From: an uncultured Pseudomonadales bacterium
Lineage (GTDB): Bacteria > Pseudomonadota > Gammaproteobacteria > Pseudomonadales > Azotimanducaceae
Assembly: GCA_937775265.1 (NCBI GenBank)
Contig: CALKBV010000010.1
Location: 62,001-126,000 of the forward strand
DNA: 64,000 nucleotides
Direction of reading: 5' to 3'
The position numbers were made by a program, and so were the translations under genes. Below the pieces are notes generated by a model. The model was given only the letters and a program-made list of their open reading frames with translations, searched no databases and was not told the DNA's origin. Below, one piece after another: positions 24,674 through 34,026 of this stretch. Position 1 is the first letter of the stretch. The number at the start of each line of letters is the position of its first letter.

Positions 24674-26083
24674 TTAAGAAGCTTTCTTATACGGAGGCCT
24701 CATCGCAGCTGCGAGTTTTGAAACCGTGTTGGACTGGCTGTAGATGGCTTTCGCATGGCTGAAGTTTTTGAAGCCATCATAACCGTGATACGAGCCCATG
24801 CCGCTAGGGCCCACGCCACCAAATGGCAGGTCTTCCTGTGCAATGTGCATGATCACATCATTGACAGTAACACCGCCAGAAGTCGTGCGGGTCAGAACCT
24901 CACGTTCCTCAGCGCTGTCCTGACCAAAGTAGTAAAGCCCTAAGGGACGATCCTTACTGTTCACATAGTCCAGTGTTTCTTTGACATCCTTATATTGTTT
25001 GATTGGAAGAACAGGGCCAAAAATCTCATCTTGCATGACCTTCATATCGTCCGTTGGGTCCAGGATGAGCGTCGGTGGTATGCGATGGTATTCCTGCTGC
25101 GAGAAGTCCTCGTCGGCAGGGTTGATCTCTACTACGTTCGCACCTTTCTCTTTGGCGTCGTCGATATAACCGTTCAGGCGGTCAAAATGACGTTCGTTCA
25201 CTATACTGGTGTAATCGGGGTTGTCCTTGATGTTAGGAAACATTTTGGCAACGGAGTTCGTTGCATGTTTCACGAATTCATCGCGGCTTTCTTCAGGCAG
25301 GATGACGTAGTCTGGGGCAAGGCATATTTGACCAGCGTTCATGGTCTTACCTGCCATGATATTTGTGGCCGCCAGTTCCAGGTTGGCCGATTTGCCGATG
25401 ATGACCGGAGACTTGCCACCGAGCTCCAGGGTGACGGGAACTAGGTTTTCGGCTGCAGCTCTCATGACGTGTTTGGCAATCGAAGTTGCGCCGGTGAACA
25501 ACAGATGATCAAAAGGTAATCTTGAAAAGGACCCTCCAACATCAGGGCCGCCGGTGAAGACTGCGACTTCTTCTTCATCAAAAGCTGCTGCGAACAATTC
25601 CTTCATCAGTTCAGAGGTCTGAACTGTAAACTCCGACGGTTTTATCATGGTGCGGTTGCCTGCCGCGAAAACGCCAGCGAGCGGCGCGAAGGTCAGCTGT
25701 ACGGGGAAGTTCCACGGGCTGATGCAACCGACGACGCCTAACGGCTGGTATTCGATTCGTGAGCGTCCGCCAAAAAGGCCAAGTGGAAACATGGTTTTCC
25801 TCTTTTCTGCGCGCATCCATTTTCGAAGCTGCTTCTTGGATGATTCGAGCGGGCCAATGGAGCCATCGATGTCTGTCATCTTGGATTGGTCTATGGAGCG
25901 GTGACCGAAGTCTGCGGCCATTGCCTCGCTTAGTTTTGTTCCGTGGGTCTTTAGTATGTCGATAGCACGGTCAATTCGGTCGATTCTGGTTTCTGCAGAA
26001 ACAGCTCCCTCCGAGAGGTATGCCTTCTTCTGGCGGTCGAGGACTGCTTGCATGTCTGCTTGTGTGGGTTCTACATTACTCAT
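24674..26083 (-). CDS. NAD(P)-dependent aldehyde dehydrogenase, coniferyl-aldehyde dehydrogenase type
   Basis: Aldehyde dehydrogenase of 469 residues that oxidises an aromatic or aliphatic aldehyde to the acid. The N-terminal FGHRSIDQSKMTDI and the KWMRAEKRKTMFPLGLFGGRSRIEYQPLG stretch are typical of the coniferyl-aldehyde dehydrogenase branch. The catalytic elements are PWNFPVQLTFAPL, the Glu in LELGGKSPVI and the nucleophile Cys in NAGQICLAPDYV. The membrane/aliphatic class-3-like C-terminus ends in KLAAAMRPPYKKAS. AGGACAGG precedes the ATG. The real substrate is uncertain; related enzymes accept many long-chain or aromatic aldehydes. Confidence 0.88.
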   Translation of the reverse strand: MSNVEPTQADMQAVLDRQKKAYLSEGAVSAETRIDRIDRAIDILKTHGTKLSEAMAADFGHRSIDQSKMTDIDGSIGPLESSKKQLRKWMRAEKRKTMFPLGLFGGRSRIEYQPLGVVGCISPWNFPVQLTFAPLAGVFAAGNRTMIKPSEFTVQTSELMKELFAAAFDEEEVAVFTGGPDVGGSFSRLPFDHLLFTGATSIAKHVMRAAAENLVPVTLELGGKSPVIIGKSANLELAATNIMAGKTMNAGQICLAPDYVILPEESRDEFVKHATNSVAKMFPNIKDNPDYTSIVNERHFDRLNGYIDDAKEKGANVVEINPADEDFSQQEYHRIPPTLILDPTDDMKVMQDEIFGPVLPIKQYKDVKETLDYVNSKDRPLGLYYFGQDSAEEREVLTRTTSGGVTVNDVIMHIAQEDLPFGGVGPSGMGSYHGYDGFKNFSHAKAIYSQSNTVSKLAAAMRPPYKKAS

Positions 26084-26213
26084 GGGTGACCTGTCCTTTT
26101 GGAGTTGGTGGTGGTGCTAACGGCAGCATTCTAGCAAAAAGCTCTGGAACAACGCTATTTGTTGTTGTTACGTTGAGGTTGGGTCTTTGGATTTATTAAG
26201 TTTAGGGTAGGTC

Positions 26214-26774
26214 CTATTTAAGATCCGCCGGAGTGATTGAGTAGATGAGCGCGTCGTGGCGTTTACCGTGGAGCAGCAGGCGGTTTCTTGCGCGGCCTTC
26301 GAATTGGGCGCCGGAGGCTTCAGCGACCGCCTTGCTGGCGCGGTTTTGGATGGACATGACGATTTCTATTCTTTGCAGACCCATTTTTTCGGTGCAGAAA
26401 CGGGCTAGGCCGATTGTGGCTTCTGTGGCGATACCTTTGCCTGCGCTTGGCGTTTTTACCCAGTAGCCAAGGTTTGCGATCGGGTGCCCATCGATCTGGT
26501 TGACGCCGCAACCGCCGTGAAATTCATCGCCACCTTTACTGAAGATACCGAAGTTGTAGGCAGAGCCGTCTTTCCAGCGAGGTGCGATGGTTTCCAGCCA
26601 GTCTGTGGCATCCCGCTTTTGATAGTCCGGATGACACCAGGGAAGGAATTCGAAGACCTGTGCGATGGATTCCCGGGCGGCCTGGTATAACACTTCTTCA
26701 TCGCTGGTTTCGTAACGGCGTATCAGAAGGCGTTCTGTTTCAAAGGAATGCGGGATTGGTGTTGTCAGGTTCAA
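26214..26774 (-). CDS. GNAT-family N-acetyltransferase (RimJ/RimL-like)
   Basis: Acetyl-CoA-dependent acetyltransferase of 186 residues. FETERLLIRRYETSDEE at the N-terminus and the beta-sheet/acetyl-CoA segment LGYWVKTPSAGKGIATEATIGLARF (about residues 98-122, with the GxGxA-like loop) are diagnostic of the RimJ-type group; MSIQNRASKAVAEASGAQFEGRARNRLLLHGKRHDALIYS is the C-terminal half. The start is TTG at 26774, which shares TTGA with the stop codon of the truncated gene upstream on the same strand, implying that the two were once an operon. Substrate unknown. Confidence 0.82.
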   Translation of the reverse strand: MNLTTPIPHSFETERLLIRRYETSDEEVLYQAARESIAQVFEFLPWCHPDYQKRDATDWLETIAPRWKDGSAYNFGIFSKGGDEFHGGCGVNQIDGHPIANLGYWVKTPSAGKGIATEATIGLARFCTEKMGLQRIEIVMSIQNRASKAVAEASGAQFEGRARNRLLLHGKRHDALIYSITPADLK

Positions 26775-26902
26775 TAGAATTCTTCAGTGGTATAGGTGAA
26801 AACTTCTGTGTTCTGCCAGCCTTGCGAGTCGAGCCCGGCTTTTGCCCTTAGCTCGGTGATGAATTGTCTGGGATCACGGATCTGTTGCCACACGGAGGGC
26901 CA
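26771..26902 (-). pseudogene. 3' remnant of an unidentified gene
   Basis: In the frame ending at the TGA 26771-26773 the minus strand reads WQQIRDPRQFITELRAKAGL then GWQNTEVFTYTTEEFY, convincing protein-like sequence of about 40 residues with no start codon and a frame stop at 26915. Its stop overlaps the GNAT start (TTGA), the coupling expected of a real gene pair. The 5' part is missing where the sequence meets the + strand remnant at about 26900. I do not recognise the family. Confidence 0.5.
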
Positions 26903-27600
26903 CTTACGGTGCCGTTAAAGTAATCATTGAGGGGGATGCTGTCAATCTTGGCGTTAATGAATACAGCAATGCACCGGATGAATGGTTCAGTGTTTCCCGC
27001 GCCTGCGGCATGGCGAAGGAAGTGATAGATATTGTGACCTCAAAGAATGCCGATTCGAAACAGACGGACTTACCAACGCTGGAGATCGGTATAGGCATTA
27101 GTTATTTAGATGATCGGCCACTATTCCTGTTTGATGAAAATCGCCCGATCTTGATTTCTGCCGCTATTGGCGATGCCGATCGCTTGGCATCATGTTCCTG
27201 GAGGCTGCGGGAAGACCACGATTCAGGAAATTTCAATGTTGATGCCTACCTGCTAGATGATAATGACGGGTTCAAAGGTGAGAAGGGACAGAAAATTCTT
27301 CGATATAACGTTAACGGCATTGTTATTGATGACGCCGGCTTCGAAAAATTGCAGTCCTAGGTTCATTTTCGCAAATTGAAGACTAAGCCAGGTGTCGTTG
27401 AAGAGAGCTTCTATGTCGGCCAGTATCCCGATGTGGTAGGAAAGCAGCGGGATATAGTGGTCCGCCAAGGGAGGGTGGGTCATTGGAAGGGCGACGCAGT
27501 GGTCACTGGCGCTAGAACTAGCCAGTTCTTCTATGAGGTGCTGCCGAACTCCAAATTTGCCAACCGAATAGTTGAGTTAGTATGCAAGAAAGGGACCTAA
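26900..27600 (+). pseudogene. 3' remnant of an unidentified larger gene, with in-frame stop
   Basis: The + strand frame reads ATYGAVKVIIEGDAVNLGVNEY and continues without a start through LEIGIGISYLDDRPLFLFDE, ISAAIGDADRLASCSW and GQKILRYNVNGIV to a TAG at 27358-27360. Beyond it, the same frame continues as family-like sequence (SFYVGQYPDVVGKQRDIVVR, TSQFFYEVLPNSKFANRIVEL) to a TAA at 27598-27600. It is therefore one gene of which the 5' part is lost and which also carries a nonsense mutation. A 116-residue piece from the ATG 27010 could still be translated. The GIGISY and ISAAI segments faintly recall nucleotidyl-cyclase-type sensors, but I cannot name the family. Confidence 0.55.
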
Positions 27601-27651
27601 ACGTCTATTTTTTATAGTGTTTCCGGAATCACAAGCATTCCAAAATGCGAT

Positions 27652-27664
27652 AGTGCAATGCACT
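27652..27664. promoter_or_regulatory. palindrome upstream of leuC
   Basis: AGTGCA (27652-27657) and TGCACT (27659-27664) are exact reverse complements around a single A, 56 bp before the leuC start. The position overlaps the expected promoter of the leuC-leuD-cimA operon, so it is a candidate operator. Confidence 0.4.
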
Positions 27665-27719
27665 TTTCATGCTAAACTTGCCGCCTTTTTCTGATCGAAA
27701 ACGACCTTCGGAGTAAATT

Positions 27720-29135
27720 TTGGGCAAGAATCTCTTCCAGAAAGTATGGGATGACCACGTCATCAGACAGCTAGACAACGGCCAGCACCAGGTGTTTATG
27801 GCGCTGCACCTGATCCATGAGGTGACCAGTCCGCAGGCTTTTGGCATGTTGAAGGACAAGGGGCTTAACGTAGCCTATCCCAAACGGACTTATGCAACGG
27901 TCGATCATATTATTCCTACGGATAACCAATCCAGGCCGTTGGCTGACGATATGGCCGAAAAAATGATCCAGGTGCTCAGCGATGCGAGCAGTGAGCATGG
28001 TATTGAATTTTTCGCGCCAGAGTCAGGCTCTCAGGGAATTGTCCATGTGGTGGGCCCCGAACTAGGGTTAACCCAGCCGGGAATGACCATCTGTTGCGGC
28101 GATAGCCATACGGCAACTCACGGTGCTTTCGGGTGTATCGCTCTCGGGATTGGTACCAGCCAGGTTCGTGACGTGCTGGCCAGTCAGACGTTGGCTATGG
28201 ATCCGCTGAAAGTCAGACGAATCAAAGTCGATGGTGAACTGTCGGTAGGTGTGACGGCAAAAGACGTCATCCTGCACATCATTCGTATTCTGGGGGTTAA
28301 CGGTGGCGTTGGTTATGCCTACGAGTATGGCGGATCGGTGATCGACGCCATGACCATGGAAGAGCGGATGACTGTCTGCAATATGAGCATTGAGGGTGGC
28401 GCCCGGTGCGGTTACATCAACCCGGATGAAACCACGTTTGAATTCCTGAAAGGCCGTGAAAGAGTGCCGGCAGATTTCGACGAGGCATGTGAAAAATGGC
28501 GCGGCTATGCCAGCGACTTGGAGGCTAGTTATGACGACGAAGTCCTAATTAGCGCTGCAGACATTAAGCCGACAGTGACATGGGGGGTGACCCCGGCGCA
28601 GGCTATTTCCATTGAAGAGCTCGTGCCTTCGCCTCATAAGGCGGAAGGTCTGGACAAGAATTTGATTAATGACGCACTTAGCTACATGAAACTGGAGGCG
28701 GGTGCGCCGATCAAAGGTACAAAAATTGACGTTGCCTTCATTGGTAGTTGTACTAATGGTCGTTTGAGTGACTTCCAGGCAGTAGCAAAAGTGATTGAAG
28801 GTAAAACGGTTGCCAGTAATGTCAGGGCGATAGCAGTGCCTGGTTCCGAGAAGGTCGACAAAGACGCTCGGGCTATAGGCCTGCACGATCTATTTGAAGC
28901 CGCCGGATTCGAATGGCGTAAGCCAGGTTGTTCCATGTGCCTGGCCATGAACCCAGATAAGCTGGTGGGTGATGAAATCTGCGCCTCCAGTTCAAACCGA
29001 AACTTTATAGGGCGGCAGGGATCTTCAACTGGCAGGACAATCCTGATGAGCCCAATAATGGTCGCGGCTTCGGCTATTGAGGGGAGTGTCGCCGACGCAC
29101 GCGAAGTGTTTAACCTGACTGAGGAAACATCATGA
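27720..29135 (+). CDS. leuC: 3-isopropylmalate/(R)-2-methylmalate dehydratase large subunit
   Basis: Aconitase-family large subunit that with LeuD isomerises 2-isopropylmalate to 3-isopropylmalate (leucine) and, in citramalate organisms, citramalate to 3-methylmalate (isoleucine). At 471 residues it matches LeuC. The [4Fe-4S] ligands are visible: one Cys in [12 protein letters not shown] (near 350) and two in [13 protein letters not shown] (near 410). [14 protein letters not shown] is the conserved substrate block. The start is TTG at 27720 with GGAG six bases upstream; the N-terminal [13 protein letters not shown] fits LeuC starts. The stop overlaps leuD by 4 bp. Followed by leuD and cimA. 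Confidence 0.95.
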   Translation: MGKNLFQKVWDDHVIRQLDNGQHQVFMALHLIHEVTSPQAFGMLKDKGLNVAYPKRTYATVDHIIPTDNQSRPLADDMAEKMIQVLSDASSEHGIEFFAPESGSQGIVHVVGPELGLTQPGMTICCGDSHTATHGAFGCIALGIGTSQVRDVLASQTLAMDPLKVRRIKVDGELSVGVTAKDVILHIIRILGVNGGVGYAYEYGGSVIDAMTMEERMTVCNMSIEGGARCGYINPDETTFEFLKGRERVPADFDEACEKWRGYASDLEASYDDEVLISAADIKPTVTWGVTPAQAISIEELVPSPHKAEGLDKNLINDALSYMKLEAGAPIKGTKIDVAFIGSCTNGRLSDFQAVAKVIEGKTVASNVRAIAVPGSEKVDKDARAIGLHDLFEAAGFEWRKPGCSMCLAMNPDKLVGDEICASSSNRNFIGRQGSSTGRTILMSPIMVAASAIEGSVADAREVFNLTEETS

Positions 29136-29719
29136 GTCTTTCCAAATTGGCGGGTAAAGGGGTGTACGTTCAAGGAAACGACATCGATACAGACCGAATT
29201 ATTCCTGCGCGATACCTGAAATGCGTGACTTTTGATGAGCTTGGTCCATCACTTTTCTATGACGTTCGCTTTGAGTCTGACGGTACATCCAAAGATCATG
29301 TGCTGGATGCCCATCAGCACGAGGGCGCAGAGATCCTAATATCCGACGATAACTTTGGTTGCGGCTCTAGCCGCGAACACGCGCCACAGGCGATCCAGAA
29401 GTTCGGGCTGAAAGCAGTTATTGCAGGATCCTTCGCCGAGATTTTTCAGGGCAACTGCACAACACTCGGGATTCCCTGTGTCGTGATGGATGAAGCGAAT
29501 CGGGTCAAGCTTACCGCCGATGTTGAAAAACATCCTGAGTCAGAGATCATCATTGACCTTGAAGGGATGCAGGTCATCTGTGCGAACGCGATTTATCCGA
29601 TACTAATGAAAGAATCGACGCGTGAAGCATTTCTTACATCTACCTTTGACCCACTCGATAATCTGCTAGGTGCCAAGACTGAAATACACAGTACGGCGAA
29701 GAAGCTGGGATACGCCTAA
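29132..29719 (+). CDS. leuD: 3-isopropylmalate/(R)-2-methylmalate dehydratase small subunit
   Basis: Swivelling domain partner of LeuC, 195 residues. [16 protein letters not shown] near the N-terminus and [15 protein letters not shown] near residue 75 are the LeuD/aconitase swivel signatures carrying substrate-binding Ser and Arg. ATGA overlap with leuC indicates coupled translation and equal stoichiometry of the heterodimer. The cimA gene starts 12 bp later, with GGGGAG as its ribosome-binding site. The 195-residue length is between the short and long LeuD types. Confidence 0.94.
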   Translation: MSLSKLAGKGVYVQGNDIDTDRIIPARYLKCVTFDELGPSLFYDVRFESDGTSKDHVLDAHQHEGAEILISDDNFGCGSSREHAPQAIQKFGLKAVIAGSFAEIFQGNCTTLGIPCVVMDEANRVKLTADVEKHPESEIIIDLEGMQVICANAIYPILMKESTREAFLTSTFDPLDNLLGAKTEIHSTAKKLGYA

Positions 29720-29731
29720 GGGGAGCTGAGC

Positions 29732-31381
29732 ATGGCCGGGAAAAAGATCGAAATCTACGACACGACTCTCCGGGATGGAAACCAGGGCGAGGGGGTAAAC
29801 CTGTCCCTTGGCGACAAGTTGGACATTACCCTGGATTTGGACGCCGTTGGTGTGGATTTCGTTGAAGGTGGCTGGCCTGGCTCCAATCCGAAGGATGATG
29901 AGTATTTTCAAAAGGTCCGAGACCTGGAATTGAGGCATCTTAAGATCGTTGCGTTTGGCTCTACCCATCGCGCTGATTCACTGCCCGCGGATGATTTCTT
30001 CCTGCAAAAACTGATTGCGGCCAAGGCTGACGTCACCTGTATCTTTGGCAAAGCCTGGGATCTGCACGTTGACCAGGCGCTACGAATTTCACCGGATCGA
30101 AATCTCGAGCTGATCTGCAATTCAGTGGCCCACCTGAAGGACTCAACCGGCAATCCGGTATTCTTCGATGCTGAGCATTTCTTTGATGGTTATAAGAGTG
30201 ACCCAGGTTATGCGTTGGCGTGTGTTCAAGCGGCTGTGGATGGAGGTGTCGAAAGAGTCATCCTGTGTGATACCAACGGCGGGGTAATGCCCCACGAGGT
30301 TGGAAATGCGATCAGGGAACTGCGAAAAGAGATCCCTGGGATCAAGCTTGGCATCCATGTTCACAACGACGGTGGTCTTGCGGTAGCCAATACCCTGCGT
30401 GCCATTGAAGAAGGTGTTGTCCAGGTGCATGGGACAATCAATGGGATTGGTGAACGGTGTGGCAACGTGGACCTGACATCGATTCTGGGCAACCTTGAGC
30501 TGAAACTTGGATACGAATGCCTGCCGGAAGGGCGCATACGTGGCCTGACAAATTTGTCTCGGAAAGTCTGGGAATATCTAGGGATTAAAGGACCCAGCGG
30601 CCAGCCATTTGTTGGCCCCAGTGCTTTTGCCCATAAAGGAGGCGTCCATGTTAGCGCCGTGCAACGAAACCCGGATACCTATGAACACATAGATCCAGCG
30701 CTGGTCGGTAATTCACGAAAAATTCTGATTAGCGAGTTGGCCGGCGGTTCGAACCTGAAAGCCAAACTGTCTAATCGCTATCCCGAGTTGGAAGAGGGTA
30801 ATGCGGTTAAGAACATCCTCAATGAGATACAGGACAAGGAACATTCCGGTTATTCTTTTGAGAATGCCGATGGCAGTTTTGACCTGATTGTTCGACGTCA
30901 CATCGAAAAGTACAATCCTCCCTTTGATCCGATTTACTATCGAATATACTCACCGAGCAACGAAGTGCACTCAGATTCAGATGGTCTGATAGAGGCCAGT
31001 GTCAAAATTGGCATAGATGATCACGTCGAGCTTTGCGCCGCAGAAGGTATAGGTCCTGTTGATGCGCTCAATCGTGCATTGCAGAAAACGCTGATCGAGA
31101 AATTCCCGGTCATCAAAGATCTACACCTCACTGATTTCAGCGTTAAGGTGGTTAATAGCACTGAAGAGACAGCAGCAAAGGTGCGGGTCCATCTAGAACA
31201 CAGTTTCCAGGGCGAGATGTTTGGCACAATTGGGGTCAATGTGGACCTGATCAAGGCAAGCTGGAATGCGCTGATTGAGGCCTACCAGTATGCTTTGTTG
31301 CAGCACTTGGACTTCGTGGCAGAGCTTGATCCGGCTTCTTCAACGGATGCCGATTCCAGCCACAGAAAATCGGCCAGCTAG
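29732..31381 (+). CDS. cimA: (R)-citramalate synthase
   Basis: Condenses acetyl-CoA with pyruvate to (R)-citramalate, the first step of the threonine-independent route to 2-ketobutyrate and isoleucine. The 549 residues comprise the HMGL-like TIM barrel (IYDTTLRDGNQGEGVNLSL at residues 7-25, metal-binding HVHNDGG near 210, NGIGERCGNVDL near 235) and a C-terminal LeuA-type allosteric domain (ASVKIGIDDHVELCAAEGIGPVDALNRAL). The FVEGGWPGSNPKD segment distinguishes the CimA branch from 2-isopropylmalate synthase. Third gene of leuC-leuD-cimA, whose first two products catalyse the next reaction; leuB is not in the window. Confidence 0.92.
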   Translation: MAGKKIEIYDTTLRDGNQGEGVNLSLGDKLDITLDLDAVGVDFVEGGWPGSNPKDDEYFQKVRDLELRHLKIVAFGSTHRADSLPADDFFLQKLIAAKADVTCIFGKAWDLHVDQALRISPDRNLELICNSVAHLKDSTGNPVFFDAEHFFDGYKSDPGYALACVQAAVDGGVERVILCDTNGGVMPHEVGNAIRELRKEIPGIKLGIHVHNDGGLAVANTLRAIEEGVVQVHGTINGIGERCGNVDLTSILGNLELKLGYECLPEGRIRGLTNLSRKVWEYLGIKGPSGQPFVGPSAFAHKGGVHVSAVQRNPDTYEHIDPALVGNSRKILISELAGGSNLKAKLSNRYPELEEGNAVKNILNEIQDKEHSGYSFENADGSFDLIVRRHIEKYNPPFDPIYYRIYSPSNEVHSDSDGLIEASVKIGIDDHVELCAAEGIGPVDALNRALQKTLIEKFPVIKDLHLTDFSVKVVNSTEETAAKVRVHLEHSFQGEMFGTIGVNVDLIKASWNALIEAYQYALLQHLDFVAELDPASSTDADSSHRKSAS

Positions 31382-31524
31382 AAACCTGATTCCGAAGCCA
31401 GGATTCACCGCACGAATGCAACTGACTAGAGAATATAGGCGATGATCCGTGATATCTTTCCTGTCGATTCTTTCAAAACCACTACTCTCTATACTAAAAC
31501 TCTCCACAAAATAAGGACGACTCA

Positions 31525-32529
31525 ATGAAGATTGATGGACACTTAACGCCGGACTGGCGCATGATTCCGGATCACGTAAAGAAGATGGAAGCTCAGGGCT
31601 TCGACCGTGTTGGCACGGCCGAGATGAATCATGACCCCTTTATGCCGCTACTGCTGGCTGCGGAACATAGTGAAAAAATCGAAGTAGGCACCGGGATTGC
31701 AGTCGCGTTCGCGCGAAGCCCAATGATCCTCGCTAATCTCGGACACGACCTGAACGCATACTCAAAAGGACGCATGGTGATGGGTCTGGGTTCCCAGATT
31801 CGTCCACATATCACCAAGCGATTTAGCATGCCATGGGGCGCACCTGCACCACAGATGAAAGAATTGGTTCAGGCAATGCGTGCGATCTGGGCAAACTGGT
31901 ACGAAGGTGAGCCACTGAGGTTTGAAGGCAAGTATTACAACCACACTCTGATGACGCCAGCGTTTACACCGGAAGATAAGGAATACGGCGCGCCTAAAGT
32001 GACCCTGGCGGCCGTTGGTCCCATCATGACTGAGGTGGCGGGTGAAGTTGCCGATGGGTTAATCATTCATCCGTTCAGTAACGAGAAGTACATTCGTGAG
32101 GTGACGCTACCAGCGATTGAACGCGGTCTGGCCAAGTCTGGTCGATCACGTGAAGATTTCGAAATCGCTTATACCCCGTTCATTGTTTCCGGAAAGGACG
32201 AAGAAACTTTCGAGAAAGTAAAGCTGGAAGCCAAGAATCGCATTGCTTTTTACGGTTCCACACCAGCATACAAGAATGTTCTCGGTGTGCATGGCTGGGG
32301 CGACATGCAGTTTGAACTGAACAAGTTATCCAAGGAAGGCCGCTGGGCTGAGATGGGTGAAATGATTACTGATGACATCCTGAACGTTATGGGCGTGATG
32401 GGTGAGCCTTCAAGTCTCGTTGCCGAAATCAAATCACGATATGGCGATTTTACTGACCGCACTAGCGGTGGGTTTAATTTTGTAGATGCCGAAGAGCGCG
32501 TTGGGATGATTGCGGAGCTTCGCGCCTGA
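31525..32529 (+). CDS. LLM-class oxidoreductase, TIGR03617-like
   Basis: Luciferase-like (beta/alpha)8 oxidoreductase of 334 residues. The sequence MKIDGHLTPDWRMIPDHVKKMEAQGFDRVGTAEMNHDPF at the N-terminus, AEHSEKIEVGTGIAVAFARSPMILA and the LGLGSQIRPHITKRFSMPWGAP block place it in the TIGR03617 branch, annotated as F420-dependent in actinobacteria. In proteobacteria the cofactor may be FMN; this cannot be read from the sequence. AGGA precedes the ATG. It stands alone between cimA and a dead amidase gene. Confidence 0.85.
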   Translation: MKIDGHLTPDWRMIPDHVKKMEAQGFDRVGTAEMNHDPFMPLLLAAEHSEKIEVGTGIAVAFARSPMILANLGHDLNAYSKGRMVMGLGSQIRPHITKRFSMPWGAPAPQMKELVQAMRAIWANWYEGEPLRFEGKYYNHTLMTPAFTPEDKEYGAPKVTLAAVGPIMTEVAGEVADGLIIHPFSNEKYIREVTLPAIERGLAKSGRSREDFEIAYTPFIVSGKDEETFEKVKLEAKNRIAFYGSTPAYKNVLGVHGWGDMQFELNKLSKEGRWAEMGEMITDDILNVMGVMGEPSSLVAEIKSRYGDFTDRTSGGFNFVDAEERVGMIAELRA

Positions 32530-32557
32530 TAATTGGGTCTCACTGATGGCAAATTGA

Positions 32558-32923
32558 ATGTCCAACGAACTATGGCGGCATAGCGCGACTGAACTGGCGG
32601 AACTCATTCGCAAGAAAGATGTTTCCAGCCGGGAGGTTGTTTAATCGCACCTCAACCGTATACAGGCCGTTAACCCGGCGGTGAATGCCGTAACTCGAGT
32701 GCTGGCAGACTCAGCACTCGATGCGGCTGACCAGGCCGATGCTTCTGCTGCCTCAGGTCCGCTGCATGGTGTACCTTTCACTATTAAAGAAAATATTGAT
32801 TGTGTCGGCTCTCCCACGACCCACGGTGTTCCTGCGATGGCTGATTCAATGCCATCCCAGGATGCGCCTGTAGTTGAGCGGATGAAGCTGCCAGGTGCGA
32901 TACCCCTGGCGAGGATAAAGTAG
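32558..32923 (+). pseudogene. amidase (amidase-signature family) remnant
   Basis: The N-terminal part of a GatA-like amidase: SNELWRHSATELAELIRKKDVSSREVV is followed by TAA at 32642, where homologues have Glu or Gln before SHLNRIQAVNPAVNAVTR. The frame then continues with GPLHGVPFTIKENIDCVGSPTTHG, which contains the catalytic Lys region (PFTIKEN), and breaks off at IPLARIK with a stop at 32921. The remaining 350 or so residues, including the Ser-cis-Ser-Lys triad, are absent. Nonsense mutation plus large 3' loss means no functional enzyme is made. A fragment from GTG 32681 could be translated but would be inactive. Confidence 0.85.
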
Positions 32924-33147
32924 GGCTGATCTGTCCTATTGATCCCGTCACGTAGACGATGTCGTTGCCGCCTGGCCCTTATCTGAGTCAACAATCCTTA
33001 ACGGCTCTCGCATGCCGGCAATCAGTGCGGCACCTCTTTTAGGCTATTCTTCCTTTGGGTCACTGGCTATGAAAAACTCAGTATCAGTGATTTTGTTGAG
33101 CCATTGGGTTTAAAGAAACTTGTCTTATAGTCAAGGTTACGAAGGTT

Positions 33148-33894
33148 TCACCGTTTACTCTTGCTGAAATCCTTGATGCGTTCCTGCATCGACTTGTCTG
33201 CGCCCGGGCTGTTTTCGCGTTCAAAGACCAGGCCTTCACCCAGGGGCAGATTCATACCTTTGTTTACCAGCATCTTGTCAGCGCGAAGGGTGTGCCAGGA
33301 GTTGCCGACAATCTGTCGCGCTATTTCGATCGTGCGGTCGATTAGCGCATCGTCAGCGACGCATTCATTGGCAAGGCCCATTTCGACAGCTTCGCTGCCT
33401 GTTACTACCATGCCGGTATACATCATTTCCTTCGCTCGAATCGGCCCAATCCTACGGGGTAGCCGTTGGCTCATGCCCCACAGTGGTGTCATGCCCCATT
33501 TCCCATGGGTATCTGCAAACTTGGCGGAGTCGCTCGCGATTAACAGGTCACAGGCGATGGCGAGCTCAAGTGAACCGGTGTAGCAATGTCCCTGTACTGA
33601 AGCGATAACGGGCTGTGGCAGGTTTTCAATTAGCTCGAGAGTTTCAGCCTGAAAGTGACGAGAGGGTGCTGTTTCTCCAGACTGGATCGCCTTCAGGTCG
33701 TTACCTGCTGAAAAGGATCGCCCTGCACCGCGAAGAATCACGCAGCCTATTTCTTCCGATTGGGCATTGATTGACACTAAGTGCTCTCGTAACTCTATGA
33801 ACAGGTTCGGGCTTAGTGCATTTAGCGTATCCGGTCGATTCAACGTGAGGATTGCGATCCCGTCGTCGTCAGTTCTTAGTACCAGGTCTCCCAT
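33148..33894 (-). CDS. enoyl-CoA hydratase/isomerase (crotonase) family protein
   Basis: Crotonase-fold protein of 248 residues using the ATG at 33894, which has GGAGG five bases upstream; the ATG at 33906 has none. Oxyanion blocks: GRSFSAGNDLKAIQ and GHCYTGSLELAIACDLLIASDSAKFADTHG. At the usual PE catalytic position the sequence reads THGKWGM, so the first catalytic Glu is missing, while the second is kept in AKEMMYTG. It may therefore catalyse isomerisation or thioester hydrolysis rather than hydration. Divergent from mtnA; the pair shares a 132-bp gap. Confidence 0.85.
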   Translation of the reverse strand: MGDLVLRTDDDGIAILTLNRPDTLNALSPNLFIELREHLVSINAQSEEIGCVILRGAGRSFSAGNDLKAIQSGETAPSRHFQAETLELIENLPQPVIASVQGHCYTGSLELAIACDLLIASDSAKFADTHGKWGMTPLWGMSQRLPRRIGPIRAKEMMYTGMVVTGSEAVEMGLANECVADDALIDRTIEIARQIVGNSWHTLRADKMLVNKGMNLPLGEGLVFERENSPGADKSMQERIKDFSKSKR

Positions 33895-34026
33895 TGGAGC
33901 CTCCATTGTGTTCTAAACCGCAAGTGTGTTCTAAAACAGGGAATTCAACCAGCATTTTGCGTGATTTGGCGAGATGCTGCAAAGCGGGGGCAGGTGCGTG
34001 TATGCTTCGTCGCTGAGGAGAAATTG

